Shown: one piece after another, positions 55,218 through 63,982 of the stretch | Layout of the letters: each line of letters opens with the position of its first letter | How positions within the stretch are numbered: the first letter of the stretch is position 1 | DNA from: Nakamurella lactea DSM 19367 | GTDB lineage: Bacteria; Actinomycetota; Actinomycetes; Mycobacteriales; Nakamurellaceae | NCBI RefSeq assembly: GCF_000426645.1 | Contig: NZ_KE384550.1 | Location: forward strand, 270,733 to 334,732 | DNA length: 64,000 bases | Direction: 5' to 3' | The notes under the pieces: model-generated | The model's input: only the letters and a program-made list of their open reading frames with translations | The model's database searches: none | What the model was told of the DNA's origin: nothing | Position numbers and translations under genes: made by a program

Positions 55218-57167
55218 TTACAGCGCCGCAGCGAACTCCGCCGCCGGAATCGCGTCCGCCGCAGCGAACTCGTCGTCCAGGTCGGTGTCGGCCTGCGCGT
55301 TGACCAGGGCGGCGTAGCGACCGCCGATGGCCATCAGCTCATCGTGGTCACCCCGCTCGACGATGGCGCCGTGGTCCATCACCACGATCAGATCGGCGTG
55401 CCGGACGGTGGACAGCCGGTGGGCGATGGTCAGCGTGGTGCGGCCGTGGCTGGCCGCATCGAGCGCCGCCTGCACGGCTCGCTCGGTGTTGTTGTCCAGC
55501 GCACTGGTCGCCTCGTCCAGCACCAGCACCTTCGGATCCCGCAAGATGGTGCGGGCCAACGCGATCCGCTGCTTCTCGCCGCCGGAGAACCGGTAGCCGC
55601 GGGCCCCGACGACGGTGTCGTAGCCGTCCGGCAGGTCCAGGATCATCTCGTGCACCTGCGCCGCCTTGGCGGCCGCGATGATCTCGTCGTCGGCGGCATT
55701 CGTCTTGGCGTACCGCAGGTTTTCGGCGATGCTGGTGTGCAGCAGATAGGTCTCCTGGGAGACGACGCCGACCAGATCGGCCACGTTCTTCAGCAACATG
55801 TCGCGCAGATCGACACCGTCGATGCTCACCGTGCCCGAGCTCGGGTCGTGCAGCCGGGAGACCAACCCGGCCAGGGTCGACTTGCCGGAGCCGGTGGCGC
55901 CGACCACGGCGACCGTCCTGCCGGCCGGCAGTTCCAGGTCGACCGACGTCAGCGCATCACGGTCGGAGCCCGGGTAGCGGAACGTCACGTTCTCGAAACG
56001 GACCGTACCGGAGGCGGTTTCGACCGGCAGATCGACAGCGTCGGCCGGATCATCGATTTCCACCGGCATGTCGAGGTATTCGAAGATGCGGGAGAACAGT
56101 GCCAGCGAGGAGTTGATCTGCACGCCGACGTTCAGCACCCCCATCAGCGGCCGGAACAGCGCGCTCTGCAGGGCGGTGAAGGCGACCAGGGTGCCGATCG
56201 TCATCCCACCGGAGGTGGCCGGCAGGCCGGCGGCCAAGTAGATCAAGGCGGGAATCGCGGCGAAGATGATCGACATGGTCGCCATCCGCCAACGGCCGGC
56301 CAGCTGCGAGGAGACCTCGAGGTCCGTCAACTCGACCGAGGTCTTGGTGAATCGCTGGGACAGTTGCGGTCCGGAGCCGAGCGTCTTGGACAGCTGGACG
56401 CCACTGATCGACAGCGACTCCTCGATCTGGGTCTGCATGTCGGCCAGCGCGCGTTGCGCCTTGGTGGTGACCGCGCGCCGCATCCTGGCCACCCTGCGGG
56501 TCAGATAGATGGCCGGCGGCAGCACGATCAGGCTCAGCAGCGACAGCCGCCAACTCAGCGCGGCCATCGCTACCGCGGTACCGACGACGGTGGTCAGGTT
56601 CGAGGCGATCGAGGTGGCCGAATTGGTGACCACCGACTGCATCCCGTTGATGTCGTTCGTCAGCCGCGACTGCAGTTCGCCGCCGCGGGTCCGGGTGAAG
56701 AAGGACAGCGGCATCCGCTGCAGGTGGGAGAACACGCTGGTCCGCAGGCCGTGCATCACCTTCTGGCCCATCACGGTGGACAGCCAGGTCTGCAGCACGC
56801 CGAAGACCGAGCTCAACACGGTGATCCCGAGCATTCCGCCGACCAGCAGCAGCAACAGCGACACATCCTTGTTCGGGATGGCGTCGTCGATCAGGTGCTT
56901 GGTAATGAAGGGGGAGGCGAGCCCGACCAGCGAGGTCGCCACGATCAGCGCGACGACAACGGCCAGTCGCGCGCGGTAGGGACGGAACAATGCGCCGATC
57001 CTGCGCAGGCTGACCGGATGTTCGGCCAGTTGGGCGATGTCTTCGGGCTTCTTCTTGGCGCTGGACGCGTCGGGCCTTCCGCCACGACCGCCGCGCTCGC
57101 CGCCGACATCGCCGGCGGAATGGGAGTGGCCCCGCATCGGGGCAATCATCGGGCTAGTCATACGCAT
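55218..57167 (-). CDS. ABC exporter, fused permease and ATPase (multidrug/lipid type)
   Basis: 649 aa half-transporter. A cytoplasmic head of about 65 residues precedes six membrane helices (about 75-345), the first at LAVVVALIVATSLVGLASPF, with the coupling segment MHGLRTSVFSHLQRMPLSFF. The ATPase has Walker A VAVVGATGSGKSTLAGLV, Q-loop VGVVSQETYLLHTSIAENLR, signature RFSGGEKQRIALARTIL and Walker B KVLVLDEATSALDNNTE, then the switch His in LTIAHRLSTV. It probably works as a homodimer. It diverges from a MarR gene, a common pairing for drug-efflux systems. Confidence 0.93.
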   Translation of the reverse strand: MRMTSPMIAPMRGHSHSAGDVGGERGGRGGRPDASSAKKKPEDIAQLAEHPVSLRRIGALFRPYRARLAVVVALIVATSLVGLASPFITKHLIDDAIPNKDVSLLLLLVGGMLGITVLSSVFGVLQTWLSTVMGQKVMHGLRTSVFSHLQRMPLSFFTRTRGGELQSRLTNDINGMQSVVTNSATSIASNLTTVVGTAVAMAALSWRLSLLSLIVLPPAIYLTRRVARMRRAVTTKAQRALADMQTQIEESLSISGVQLSKTLGSGPQLSQRFTKTSVELTDLEVSSQLAGRWRMATMSIIFAAIPALIYLAAGLPATSGGMTIGTLVAFTALQSALFRPLMGVLNVGVQINSSLALFSRIFEYLDMPVEIDDPADAVDLPVETASGTVRFENVTFRYPGSDRDALTSVDLELPAGRTVAVVGATGSGKSTLAGLVSRLHDPSSGTVSIDGVDLRDMLLKNVADLVGVVSQETYLLHTSIAENLRYAKTNAADDEIIAAAKAAQVHEMILDLPDGYDTVVGARGYRFSGGEKQRIALARTILRDPKVLVLDEATSALDNNTERAVQAALDAASHGRTTLTIAHRLSTVRHADLIVVMDHGAIVERGDHDELMAIGGRYAALVNAQADTDLDDEFAAADAIPAAEFAAAL

Positions 57168-57244
57168 CACGTCTTTCGGTTCTGCTTCGCCTGCCTCCTG
57201 GGCAGTGGGCGATTCTCTGGGTTCTCTTCAAGTCTCGATGCTGA

Positions 57245-57267
57245 GGTTACCTCACATTGTGGTTACC
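57245..57267. promoter_or_regulatory. Candidate MarR operator between exporter and marR genes
   Basis: GGTTACC occurs twice as a direct repeat (57245-57251 and 57261-57267) around TCACATTGT. CCTCACA (57250-57256) is also the inverse of TGTGAGG (57285-57291) just before the marR start. These lie in the 125-bp divergent gap and are the most structured sequence there. Confidence 0.45.
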
Positions 57268-57292
57268 CGTCAAATCCGGTAGGCTGTGAGGC

Positions 57293-57781
57293 GTGAGACA
57301 CGGACACGGCGAGGCGCAGGACCCGGCCGACATGACGGCCGGTGAGCTGCTGACCATGCTCGCTCGGCGGCTCCGCCACCTGCGCGGACAGGAACTGCAG
57401 CCGTTCGGGCTGACGCCGGCGCAATCCAGGGCGCTGGCCACCGTGGCCCGCAGCACCCACCGGGACGGCGAGGAACTGCGACTGTCGGGCCTGGCCGAGC
57501 GGCTGGGCATCGCCCCACGGTCGGCCACCGAGGTGGTCGACGCACTGCAGGAGAAGGGCCTGGTGCAGCGCGCTCCCAGTCCGACCGACCGCCGCGCCAC
57601 CGCGCTCTCGCTGACCGCTGAGGGCCGGCAACTGATCGGCCGGCTGCGCGCCGCCATGGCGCAGGCAAGCCGGGAGAAGGCGGACGACATGTTCTCGGTG
57701 CTCAGCCAGCAGCAGCGGGACGCCCTCACCGAGCTGCTGCGGACCGTCGCGCAACACGATCCGGCCGCTCCCGCAGAATGA
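57293..57781 (+). CDS. MarR-family transcriptional regulator
   Basis: 162 aa from GTG. The winged helix is at about residues 40-110: LTPAQSRALATVARSTHRDG, LRLSGLAERLGIAPRSATEV, VDALQEKGLVQRAPSPTDRR, with the wing Asp/Arg. Flanking helices for dimerisation are normal. It is divergent from the ABC exporter gene and probably represses it in the absence of a small-molecule ligand. The mannosidase gene starts 4 nt after its stop, so the two may be co-transcribed. Confidence 0.92.
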   Translation: MRHGHGEAQDPADMTAGELLTMLARRLRHLRGQELQPFGLTPAQSRALATVARSTHRDGEELRLSGLAERLGIAPRSATEVVDALQEKGLVQRAPSPTDRRATALSLTAEGRQLIGRLRAAMAQASREKADDMFSVLSQQQRDALTELLRTVAQHDPAAPAE

Positions 57782-57785
57782 GGCC

Positions 57786-60700
57786 ATGCACGATCGACGA
57801 CAGCTGATCTCCGACCGCATCGCCCGCGCTCTCGCCGAACGGATCCGGCCCGCCGTCCATCGGCCGCTGGCCGAGCTCACGCTGACCGCGTGGCACCTCG
57901 ACGGCGGGCAGGGGGAACCGATCACTCCGGCCGAGGCACTGGCGCCCGAGGCGGCCGCCCACTATCTGCCGGCCAGGGTCGGCGACGCCTGGGGCCCGGC
58001 CTGGGGCACGAGCTGGTTCCATCTGACCGGCACGGCCGCCGGGGTCGCCGGCGGGCACGGGGATGACGGGGATGCCGCCGGTCCGCTGGAGCTGGTGCTG
58101 GATCTGGGCTGGTCGCAGGACATGCCGGGTTTCCAGGCCGAGGGCCTCGTGTACCGGCCCGACGGCTCGGTGATCAAGGGACTCAACCCGCGCAACAGCT
58201 GGATCCCGGTGTCCACCGGCGATCGGATCGACCTGTACGTGGAGGCGGCCGCCAATCCGATCCTGTTGGGGGAACAGGGGTTCCTGCCGACCCGGTTCGG
58301 CGAGAAGACCACAGCGGGTGACGCACCGCTGTACCGGATCGCCCGCGCGCAACTGTGCCGGCTGCACACCGAGACCTTCGAACTGGTCGCCGATCTCGAG
58401 GTGCTGGACGGGCTGATGCGCTCGCTCCCGGACAGCGACGCGCACCGGTGGGAGCTGCTGTACGCACTGGAACGCGCGCTGGACGCACTCGATCTGTTCG
58501 ACGTCAACGGCACCGCGGCCGGCGCCCGCGCCGAACTCGCCGGGCTGTTGGCCCGGCCGGCCGCACCGGGCAGCCACCGGCTCAGCGCCGTCGGGCACGC
58601 GCACATCGACTCGGCCTGGCTCTGGCCGGTGCGCGAGACGGTGCGCAAGGTGGCCAGGACGGTGTCCAACGTGACCCAGCTGTTGGACACCACCGACGAC
58701 CTGGTCTACGCGATGAGCTCGGCGCAGCAGTACGAATGGATCGAGCAGCAGCGACCCGAGGTGTTCGAGCGGCTCCGCAAGCACGTCGCCGACGGCAGGT
58801 TCGTTCCGGTCGGCGGGATGTGGGTGGAGTCGGACACCAACATGGTCGGCGGCGAGGCGATGGTCCGGCAGTTCCTGTACGGCAAGAGGTACTTCCTCGA
58901 GAAGTTCGGCGTCGAGCCGACCCAGGTCTGGCTGCCGGACTCGTTCGGCTACACCGCAGCGCTGCCGCAGATCGTCACGCTGGCCGGCTGCACCGACTTC
59001 CTGACCCAGAAGATCTCCTGGAACCAGGTGAACCCGTTCCCGCACCACACCTTCTGGTGGGAGGGCATCGACGGCACCAGGGTGTTCACCCACTTCCCAC
59101 CGGTCGACACCTACAACTCCGAGCTGTCGGGCGCCGAGCTGGCACACGCGGCCGCGAACTTCCGGGACAAGGGTCGGGCGAGCCGGTCGCTGGTCCCGTT
59201 CGGCTACGGTGACGGCGGCGGCGGTCCGACCAGGGAGATGCTCGCCAGGGCCAGCCGGACCGCCGACCTGCAGGGTTCACCGCGGGTGACGATCGAGTCG
59301 CCCGCCGCCTTCTTCGAGGCGGCCCGGGCCGACTACCCGGACGCGCCGGTGTGGACCGGCGAGTTGTATCTGGAGATCCACCGCGGCACCTACACCTCGC
59401 AGGCGAAGACCAAGCAGGGAAACCGCCGCAGCGAGCACCTGCTCCGCGAGGCCGAGCTGTGGTCGGCCACCGCTGCCGTCCGCGGACTGCTCGAGTACCC
59501 ACACGACGCACTCGACGCAGCGTGGAAAACCGTGCTGCTGCAGCAGTTCCACGACATCCTGCCGGGCAGCTCGATCGCCTGGGTCCATCGCGAGGCCGCG
59601 GAGAACTACCAGCGGGTGGCGGCGGAGTTGCAGACGCTGATCGACACGGCGACAACGGCGCTGGCCGGCGCCGGCGACCGGACGATCGCATTCAACGCGG
59701 CTCCGGTGACCGCGGCCGGCCTGCCGCCGCTGTCGGCGGCCGAACCGGTCGACGGCGGAGCCGTTGCCGCGCAGCAGGACTCCGGATCGATCGTGCTGGA
59801 CAACGGAGTTCTCCGGGTGCAGATCGACGAGCGTGGCGTGATCGATTCGGTCCGCGACCTCCGCGCCGGCCGCGAGGTGCTGCCGGCCGGCGGCGTCGGG
59901 AACCTGCTGCAGATCCATCCCGATCTCCCGAACAAATGGGATGCCTGGGACATCGACGAGTTCTACCGCAACACCGTCACCGATCTGACCGAGGTCGACG
60001 AGATGACCCTCGAGCAGGCCGGCCCGGACTCCGGCGGCGCCGCCGAGGTGATCGTCCGCCGCTCGTTCGGTGCATCGACCGTGCAGCAACGGATCCGGCT
60101 CGAACCGGGGGCCGGAGAGGTGCTGTGCACCGTCGACATCGACTGGCAGGAGAGCGAGCGGGTACTCAAGGCCGCTTTCGACCTGGACGTGCACACCGAC
60201 CATGCGGCCTACGAGACGCAGTTCGGGCACGTGGTGCGCCCCACCCACCGGAATACCAGTTGGGACGCAGCGCGTTTCGAGGTCTGTGCGCATCGCTTCG
60301 TGCACCTGGCCGAGCCGGGGTACGGGATCGCCGTCAGCAACGACGCGACCTACGGGCACGACGTCACCCGTCATCCCCGGGATGGCGGTGGCAGCTATTC
60401 GACCGTTCGGCTCAGCCTGCTCCGGGCGCCGCGATATCCCGACCCGCACACCGACCAGGGTCGGCACGTTCTGCACTACGCGTTGGTTCCCGGCGTCGAT
60501 GTCGCCGGCGCGGCCGCGGCCGGCTATCGGATCAACCTGCCGGCGCGCCGGGGGACCGGCGCCGGCCCGGTGTCGCCGCTGGTCAGCGTCGGCGAGGGCG
60601 CCATGGTGGAGGCGGTGAAACTGGCTCAGGACCGCAGCGGCGATCTGATCGTCCGGTTGTACGAGCCCAGCGGGGCCCGCGCGCAGGTCACCGTCACGCC

Positions 60701-60845
60701 GTCGTTCGACGTCGCTGCGGTCATCGAGACCGACCTGCTGGAACGGGAACTGCGGCCGGACGCGCTGGTCGACACCGACCCGATCACCGTGGCGCTGCGG
60801 CCGTTCCAGATCGTCACCCTGCGGATCGCGCGGGACGCCGGCTGA
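57786..60845 (+). CDS. Alpha-mannosidase, glycoside hydrolase family 38
   Basis: 1019 aa, cytoplasmic (no signal peptide). The catalytic domain has the zinc/substrate motif GHAHIDSAWLWPVRETVRK with His271, His273 and Asp275. The nucleophile is Asp385 in VWLPDSFGYTAALPQI. The middle helical domain (LEYPHDALDAAWKTVLLQQF, HDILPGSSIAWVHREAAENY) and the C-terminal beta-sandwich (FGHVVRPTHRNTSWDAARFE) are as expected for bacterial GH38. It removes alpha-linked mannose from glycans or glycoconjugates. The gene ends 12 nt from the convergent amidohydrolase stop. Confidence 0.95.
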   Translation: MHDRRQLISDRIARALAERIRPAVHRPLAELTLTAWHLDGGQGEPITPAEALAPEAAAHYLPARVGDAWGPAWGTSWFHLTGTAAGVAGGHGDDGDAAGPLELVLDLGWSQDMPGFQAEGLVYRPDGSVIKGLNPRNSWIPVSTGDRIDLYVEAAANPILLGEQGFLPTRFGEKTTAGDAPLYRIARAQLCRLHTETFELVADLEVLDGLMRSLPDSDAHRWELLYALERALDALDLFDVNGTAAGARAELAGLLARPAAPGSHRLSAVGHAHIDSAWLWPVRETVRKVARTVSNVTQLLDTTDDLVYAMSSAQQYEWIEQQRPEVFERLRKHVADGRFVPVGGMWVESDTNMVGGEAMVRQFLYGKRYFLEKFGVEPTQVWLPDSFGYTAALPQIVTLAGCTDFLTQKISWNQVNPFPHHTFWWEGIDGTRVFTHFPPVDTYNSELSGAELAHAAANFRDKGRASRSLVPFGYGDGGGGPTREMLARASRTADLQGSPRVTIESPAAFFEAARADYPDAPVWTGELYLEIHRGTYTSQAKTKQGNRRSEHLLREAELWSATAAVRGLLEYPHDALDAAWKTVLLQQFHDILPGSSIAWVHREAAENYQRVAAELQTLIDTATTALAGAGDRTIAFNAAPVTAAGLPPLSAAEPVDGGAVAAQQDSGSIVLDNGVLRVQIDERGVIDSVRDLRAGREVLPAGGVGNLLQIHPDLPNKWDAWDIDEFYRNTVTDLTEVDEMTLEQAGPDSGGAAEVIVRRSFGASTVQQRIRLEPGAGEVLCTVDIDWQESERVLKAAFDLDVHTDHAAYETQFGHVVRPTHRNTSWDAARFEVCAHRFVHLAEPGYGIAVSNDATYGHDVTRHPRDGGGSYSTVRLSLLRAPRYPDPHTDQGRHVLHYALVPGVDVAGAAAAGYRINLPARRGTGAGPVSPLVSVGEGAMVEAVKLAQDRSGDLIVRLYEPSGARAQVTVTPSFDVAAVIETDLLERELRPDALVDTDPITVALRPFQIVTLRIARDAG

Positions 60846-60857
60846 CCGGCGAACGCA

Positions 60858-61688
60858 CTACCAGCCGGATCGAGGATCGCGCCCCGTCAGGCCGAGCAGC
60901 GCCTCGGCATTGCGCCCCAGGATCAGCGCTCGATCCTCGTCGCTGATCTCCGCGTCCACGATCCGGAACCGCTGCATCCCCGCCAGGTACAGCGGTGTGT
61001 CGGAGCCGAACAGGATCCGGTCCGCGCCGATTTCCGCGACGGCCCATTCGATGAGTCCTGGCCAGATGCTCCGTGCGCTGGACGTGTCGGTCCAGATATT
61101 GCAATGCCGACTCGCCTGCACGGCACGCACCTGGTGGCTCGGGTCGTTGTCCCACCCGTTCCCCAGATGCGCGAGGATCAGCCGCGCATCGGCGTACCGA
61201 TCCAACAGCGGCACATAGTCCATCGGCAGGCTGTTCTGCTCACCGCTGTGGGTGAGCACCAACGCTCCCCGCTCTGCGCAGAACCGGAAGATCTCCTCCC
61301 CGAACTCCGTGATCGGATAGCCATGCTCCTCCGGATGGATCTTCACGCCGACGCACCACGGATGCTGCAGCATCCGGTCCGCCTGCTCGAAGGTCTCCGG
61401 TTCACGCGGGTCGATGATCACCCACTGCAGCAAACCCGGTGTGGCCGGCACCATCTTCTCGGCGTCGGCATTGCCGATCACTGGGTTGGCGCTGAACCTG
61501 GGCACCAACCCACGGAGCGGCGAGATGACCGTCCAGTCGATGTTCGATCGTTCGGCGCGGGCTGCGACTTCGCCCGCCTCGCCCGACATGAACCTGTCGA
61601 CCAGTTCACCCAGTCCTCGGTCCATCGATCCGTAGTGTCCGTGGACATCGACGGTGAACACGTCCGGCGCGCTGTCGGTCACGGTCAC
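60858..61688 (-). CDS. Amidohydrolase family protein (ACMSD-like TIM barrel), satellite pair
   Basis: 276 aa from a GTG that overlaps the upstream stop (GTGA at 61685-61688). The metal motif is FTVDVHGHYGSMDRGL, then VGVKIHPEEHGYP, LVLTHSGEQNS, LILAHLGNGWDNDPSH and ILFGSDTPLYLAG for the remaining ligands. It is a distant relative of the amidohydrolase at 28474-29310. It is co-transcribed with the DHDPS-like gene, whose promoter has perfect operator site G, so it likely belongs to the same catabolic regulon. Confidence 0.85.
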   Translation of the reverse strand: MTVTDSAPDVFTVDVHGHYGSMDRGLGELVDRFMSGEAGEVAARAERSNIDWTVISPLRGLVPRFSANPVIGNADAEKMVPATPGLLQWVIIDPREPETFEQADRMLQHPWCVGVKIHPEEHGYPITEFGEEIFRFCAERGALVLTHSGEQNSLPMDYVPLLDRYADARLILAHLGNGWDNDPSHQVRAVQASRHCNIWTDTSSARSIWPGLIEWAVAEIGADRILFGSDTPLYLAGMQRFRIVDAEISDEDRALILGRNAEALLGLTGRDPRSGW

Positions 61689-62635
61689 TCCCCGGCCGCA
61701 GCGGGCTCCCAGAGCCACTCCGGCGCATGGTCCGTGATCCATTCGCGCAGCACCGCAACGTCGTCGGCGTTCGCCGCGGAATACGGCGCGCGACAGCGGA
61801 CATCGGTCGACAGGAACCCGGTGGCGCTGCCAACGAGACGGTCCCAGGCGCTGTCATGGAATCCGCGTCCCTCGAATGCCTGGAACGCGAAGTCGTACAG
61901 CTTGTTGTACGCGTCGACGTCGGCCTGCAGGGCGACCTGATCCTTCGCCTGCAGATGCTCGAACATCCGAAGGATCTTGGTCGGGTTCGCGTACACGGTG
62001 GCGCTGCAACCGCCGATCACCCCGCTGTCGGCCATCTCTGCCCACAGACCCTCGCTGACGAAGACGTTGACGAATTCGGAGAGCTCCCGACTGCCCTCGA
62101 GCGTGCACCCAACGGTGTCCGCGTTCGCCTTCACCATCAGATAGTTCGGGGCAGCGTCATGGATCGCGCGGTGCTGGTCGACGGTCAGCGTCTGCTTGCT
62201 CCGTGTCGTCTCGTAGACCGAGAACGCCATCGGAGCGGCCGCCTGGGCCACCGTCACGAAGAACGGGACCACCTCATGATCGGCGACCGCAAGCCAGAAC
62301 GGCAGCGCGACCTGGACGGCATCCGCGCCGGCCTCCTTGGCCCAGGCGATCCGGTCGAGCACCCCACGAGTACTGGTAGCGGTGCAGCCGATCATCGCCG
62401 CCGTGGAGTACTTGTGCGCCTCGTCGACCGTCGCAACGGTGATGGCCTTGAACTCGTCCTCGGAGATCGCATAGAACTCACCCGACGTCCCGCCGGTGTA
62501 GATGCCCGGCGCCCCGTTCTCCGCACTGCGCGCGACGTCCGCGCGATACGTTCTCTCGTCAAATTCGTCATTCTCGTCCCAGGCGACCGGCAGGCCGGCC
62601 CATGGTCCGATGAAGGACTCTCGTGTCAGCATCAT
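61685..62635 (-). CDS. Dihydrodipicolinate synthase / N-acetylneuraminate lyase family aldolase
   Basis: 316 aa, taken from the ATG at 62635 (MMLTRESFIGPWAGLPVAWD); a GTG seven codons upstream is also open. The class I aldolase signatures are YTGGTSGEFYAISEDEF (GTSGE), Tyr141 in AFSVYETTRSKQT and the Schiff-base Lys169 in NYLMVKANADTVG. Family members condense or cleave pyruvate with an aldehyde; the housekeeping lysine-pathway enzyme is unlikely because of the catabolic context. Perfect operator site G lies 80-94 nt upstream, linking it to the IclR locus at 27-47 kb. Confidence 0.9.
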   Translation of the reverse strand: MMLTRESFIGPWAGLPVAWDENDEFDERTYRADVARSAENGAPGIYTGGTSGEFYAISEDEFKAITVATVDEAHKYSTAAMIGCTATSTRGVLDRIAWAKEAGADAVQVALPFWLAVADHEVVPFFVTVAQAAAPMAFSVYETTRSKQTLTVDQHRAIHDAAPNYLMVKANADTVGCTLEGSRELSEFVNVFVSEGLWAEMADSGVIGGCSATVYANPTKILRMFEHLQAKDQVALQADVDAYNKLYDFAFQAFEGRGFHDSAWDRLVGSATGFLSTDVRCRAPYSAANADDVAVLREWITDHAPEWLWEPAAAGE

Positions 62636-62714
62636 GTTCCGCAGAAGACCTTTCACCAGTTGCCGGAGTCGGACGTGCGACAGGAACCGCCGCGAAGGGC
62701 CGTCATTGTTGCGA

Positions 62715-62729
62715 TGAAATCACATTTCA
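62715..62729. promoter_or_regulatory. IclR-type operator, site G (DHDPS-like operon), perfect palindrome
   Basis: TGAAAT-CAC-ATTTCA is fully symmetric and identical in both arms to site C, 24 kb away. It is about 28 kb from the iclR gene, which shows that the putative regulon is not confined to the main cluster. Confidence 0.85.
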
Positions 62730-63133
62730 CGAACTGCCACAACCCTCGGTTCGCGACCACACGACGGCGTCGGCCGGGCCACGCCGGGCGCCGCACCACG
62801 AAGGGACAACTGGCCAATCTCGTTGCGAACCCCGCCGTTCGCTCGTACCTTCGAGGTACACACGAAAGGAGGTGGTCCGAAGTTGTATTCCCAACGGACT
62901 CGTGAGGTGACTGGCCGCTAGGCCGTCCACCGCCCGCCAGGAGCCGGTCGATCGGGAGATCGAGTGACGACCTGGCCAGTACCGGACAGTCACCCGACCC
63001 CCGGGCCGCCGACATCTTGTCCACGTCGGCTCGACCTCCGGCCGCATCCTTTCGGCATCGGCTCAGGCTGTTTGCTGCGAGTTCCCTGCGGCCGCTGGTC
63101 AGGCCCGGGGGTTGTCCGTACCTCCGCCTGGGG
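62730..63133. other. Intergenic region with an SD-like micro-ORF and palindrome
   Basis: 404 bp without a normal-length gene. GTACCT-TCG-AGGTAC (62845-62859) is a perfect palindrome, followed at once by AAAGGAGGTG (62865-62874), an almost ideal Shine-Dalgarno sequence. The rest shows nothing that I can assign. Confidence 0.5.
62883..62921 (+). CDS. Possible 12-residue leader peptide
   Basis: A TTG start at 62883 lies 10 nt after AAAGGAGG (62865-62872) and encodes about 12 residues (MYSQRTREVTGR) before TAG. The exceptional ribosome binding site argues for translation; the product is too short to judge by composition. No forward gene follows within the next kilobase, so an attenuator role is not obvious. 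Other frames through the same site also stop soon. Confidence 0.3.
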   Translation: MYSQRTREVTGR

Positions 63134-63982
63134 TCACTGCGGGCGTGTGTCGAACGCCGTCGCCGACCAACTCGGATGACGAAGCCGCCAGCCCAGCGAC
63201 GATGCCAACGCGTTGGACGCGGACCGGCCAGGCGCACTCGCTCGGAAGGTGGCCCGTTCGGGGTCGCCGCCGGCGGCCGCGACCAACGCCGGCCCCCACT
63301 GCTGCAGCCGGGTCGGCTCGTCATCCACCACGTTGACCACGCCGGGCGGCCAGTTGATGGCGGCCGCTGCGGCCTCTGCGGCGTCGTCGACCTGCACGAA
63401 GCTGGTGTGGTCGGTGGTCGCCGTCACCGATCCGGCCGCCGCTGCCACGAACGCCGAACCGCCTGGCGCGTACCAGGTGTCCGGCCCATACAGCAGGCCG
63501 AACCGCAGCACCAGACCGCCCGGCAGGGCCAACACTGCTTGCTCGAGCAGTTCCACCCCGCGGTAGGCGGGCTCGCCGTCGGGGTTGCGGGCGAGCGGCT
63601 CGTTCTCGCCGGCCGCTCCCGGCCCGGGCCGGTAGACCCAGCTGAGGCTCTCCGCGACCATCCTGGTCACGCCGTGGCGACGGGCCGCCGCCACGAGGTT
63701 CGCCGTGCCCTCGACCCGAAGGCGCGCGTTGGCGGCGAAGTCGTCGCCGGCCAGATCGGTCAGCAGATGTAGCACCAGATCCGGTTCGCTCTCCGCGACG
63801 GCGCGGTCTGCGCTGTCGGGTTCCAGCGCGTCCATCAGCACCGGATGCTGCCCGGCCGCCGACAGCGCGGCGGTACGGTTCGGCCATCGTGTACTGGCCC
63901 AGACCTCATGGCCGGCATCGACCAGCAGGGCGCCGGCTCTCCGGCCGAGCACACCGGTACCGCCGGCAAGCAGAATCCTCAT
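63134..63982 (-). CDS. NAD-dependent epimerase/dehydratase family protein (extended SDR)
   Basis: 282 aa. The N-terminal MRILLAGGTGVLGRRAGALL is the TGxxGxxG-type dinucleotide motif. NLVAAARRHGVTRMVAESLS carries the region of the catalytic Ser, and PAYRGVELLEQAVLALPGG lacks the usual YxxxK (it reads YRGVE), so catalysis is doubtful and the protein may be an atypical or NmrA-like SDR. LRFGLLYGPDTWYAPGG and VVNVVDDEPTRLQQW complete the fold. GGAGGAG lies about 8 nt before the ATG at the right edge of the window. Confidence 0.83.
   Translation of the reverse strand: MRILLAGGTGVLGRRAGALLVDAGHEVWASTRWPNRTAALSAAGQHPVLMDALEPDSADRAVAESEPDLVLHLLTDLAGDDFAANARLRVEGTANLVAAARRHGVTRMVAESLSWVYRPGPGAAGENEPLARNPDGEPAYRGVELLEQAVLALPGGLVLRFGLLYGPDTWYAPGGSAFVAAAAGSVTATTDHTSFVQVDDAAEAAAAAINWPPGVVNVVDDEPTRLQQWGPALVAAAGGDPERATFRASAPGRSASNALASSLGWRLRHPSWSATAFDTRPQ

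Noticed and set aside
54156-57296. 1046-codon forward open frame opposite the kinase and ABC exporter genes
   Set aside because: It is a shadow of clear reverse-strand genes, with no domain and no initiation site.
62653-63324. Reverse open frame of 223 codons in the gap before the SDR-like gene
   Set aside because: It overlaps the SDR-like gene and operator site G, is Arg-rich and shows no domain or ribosome binding site.
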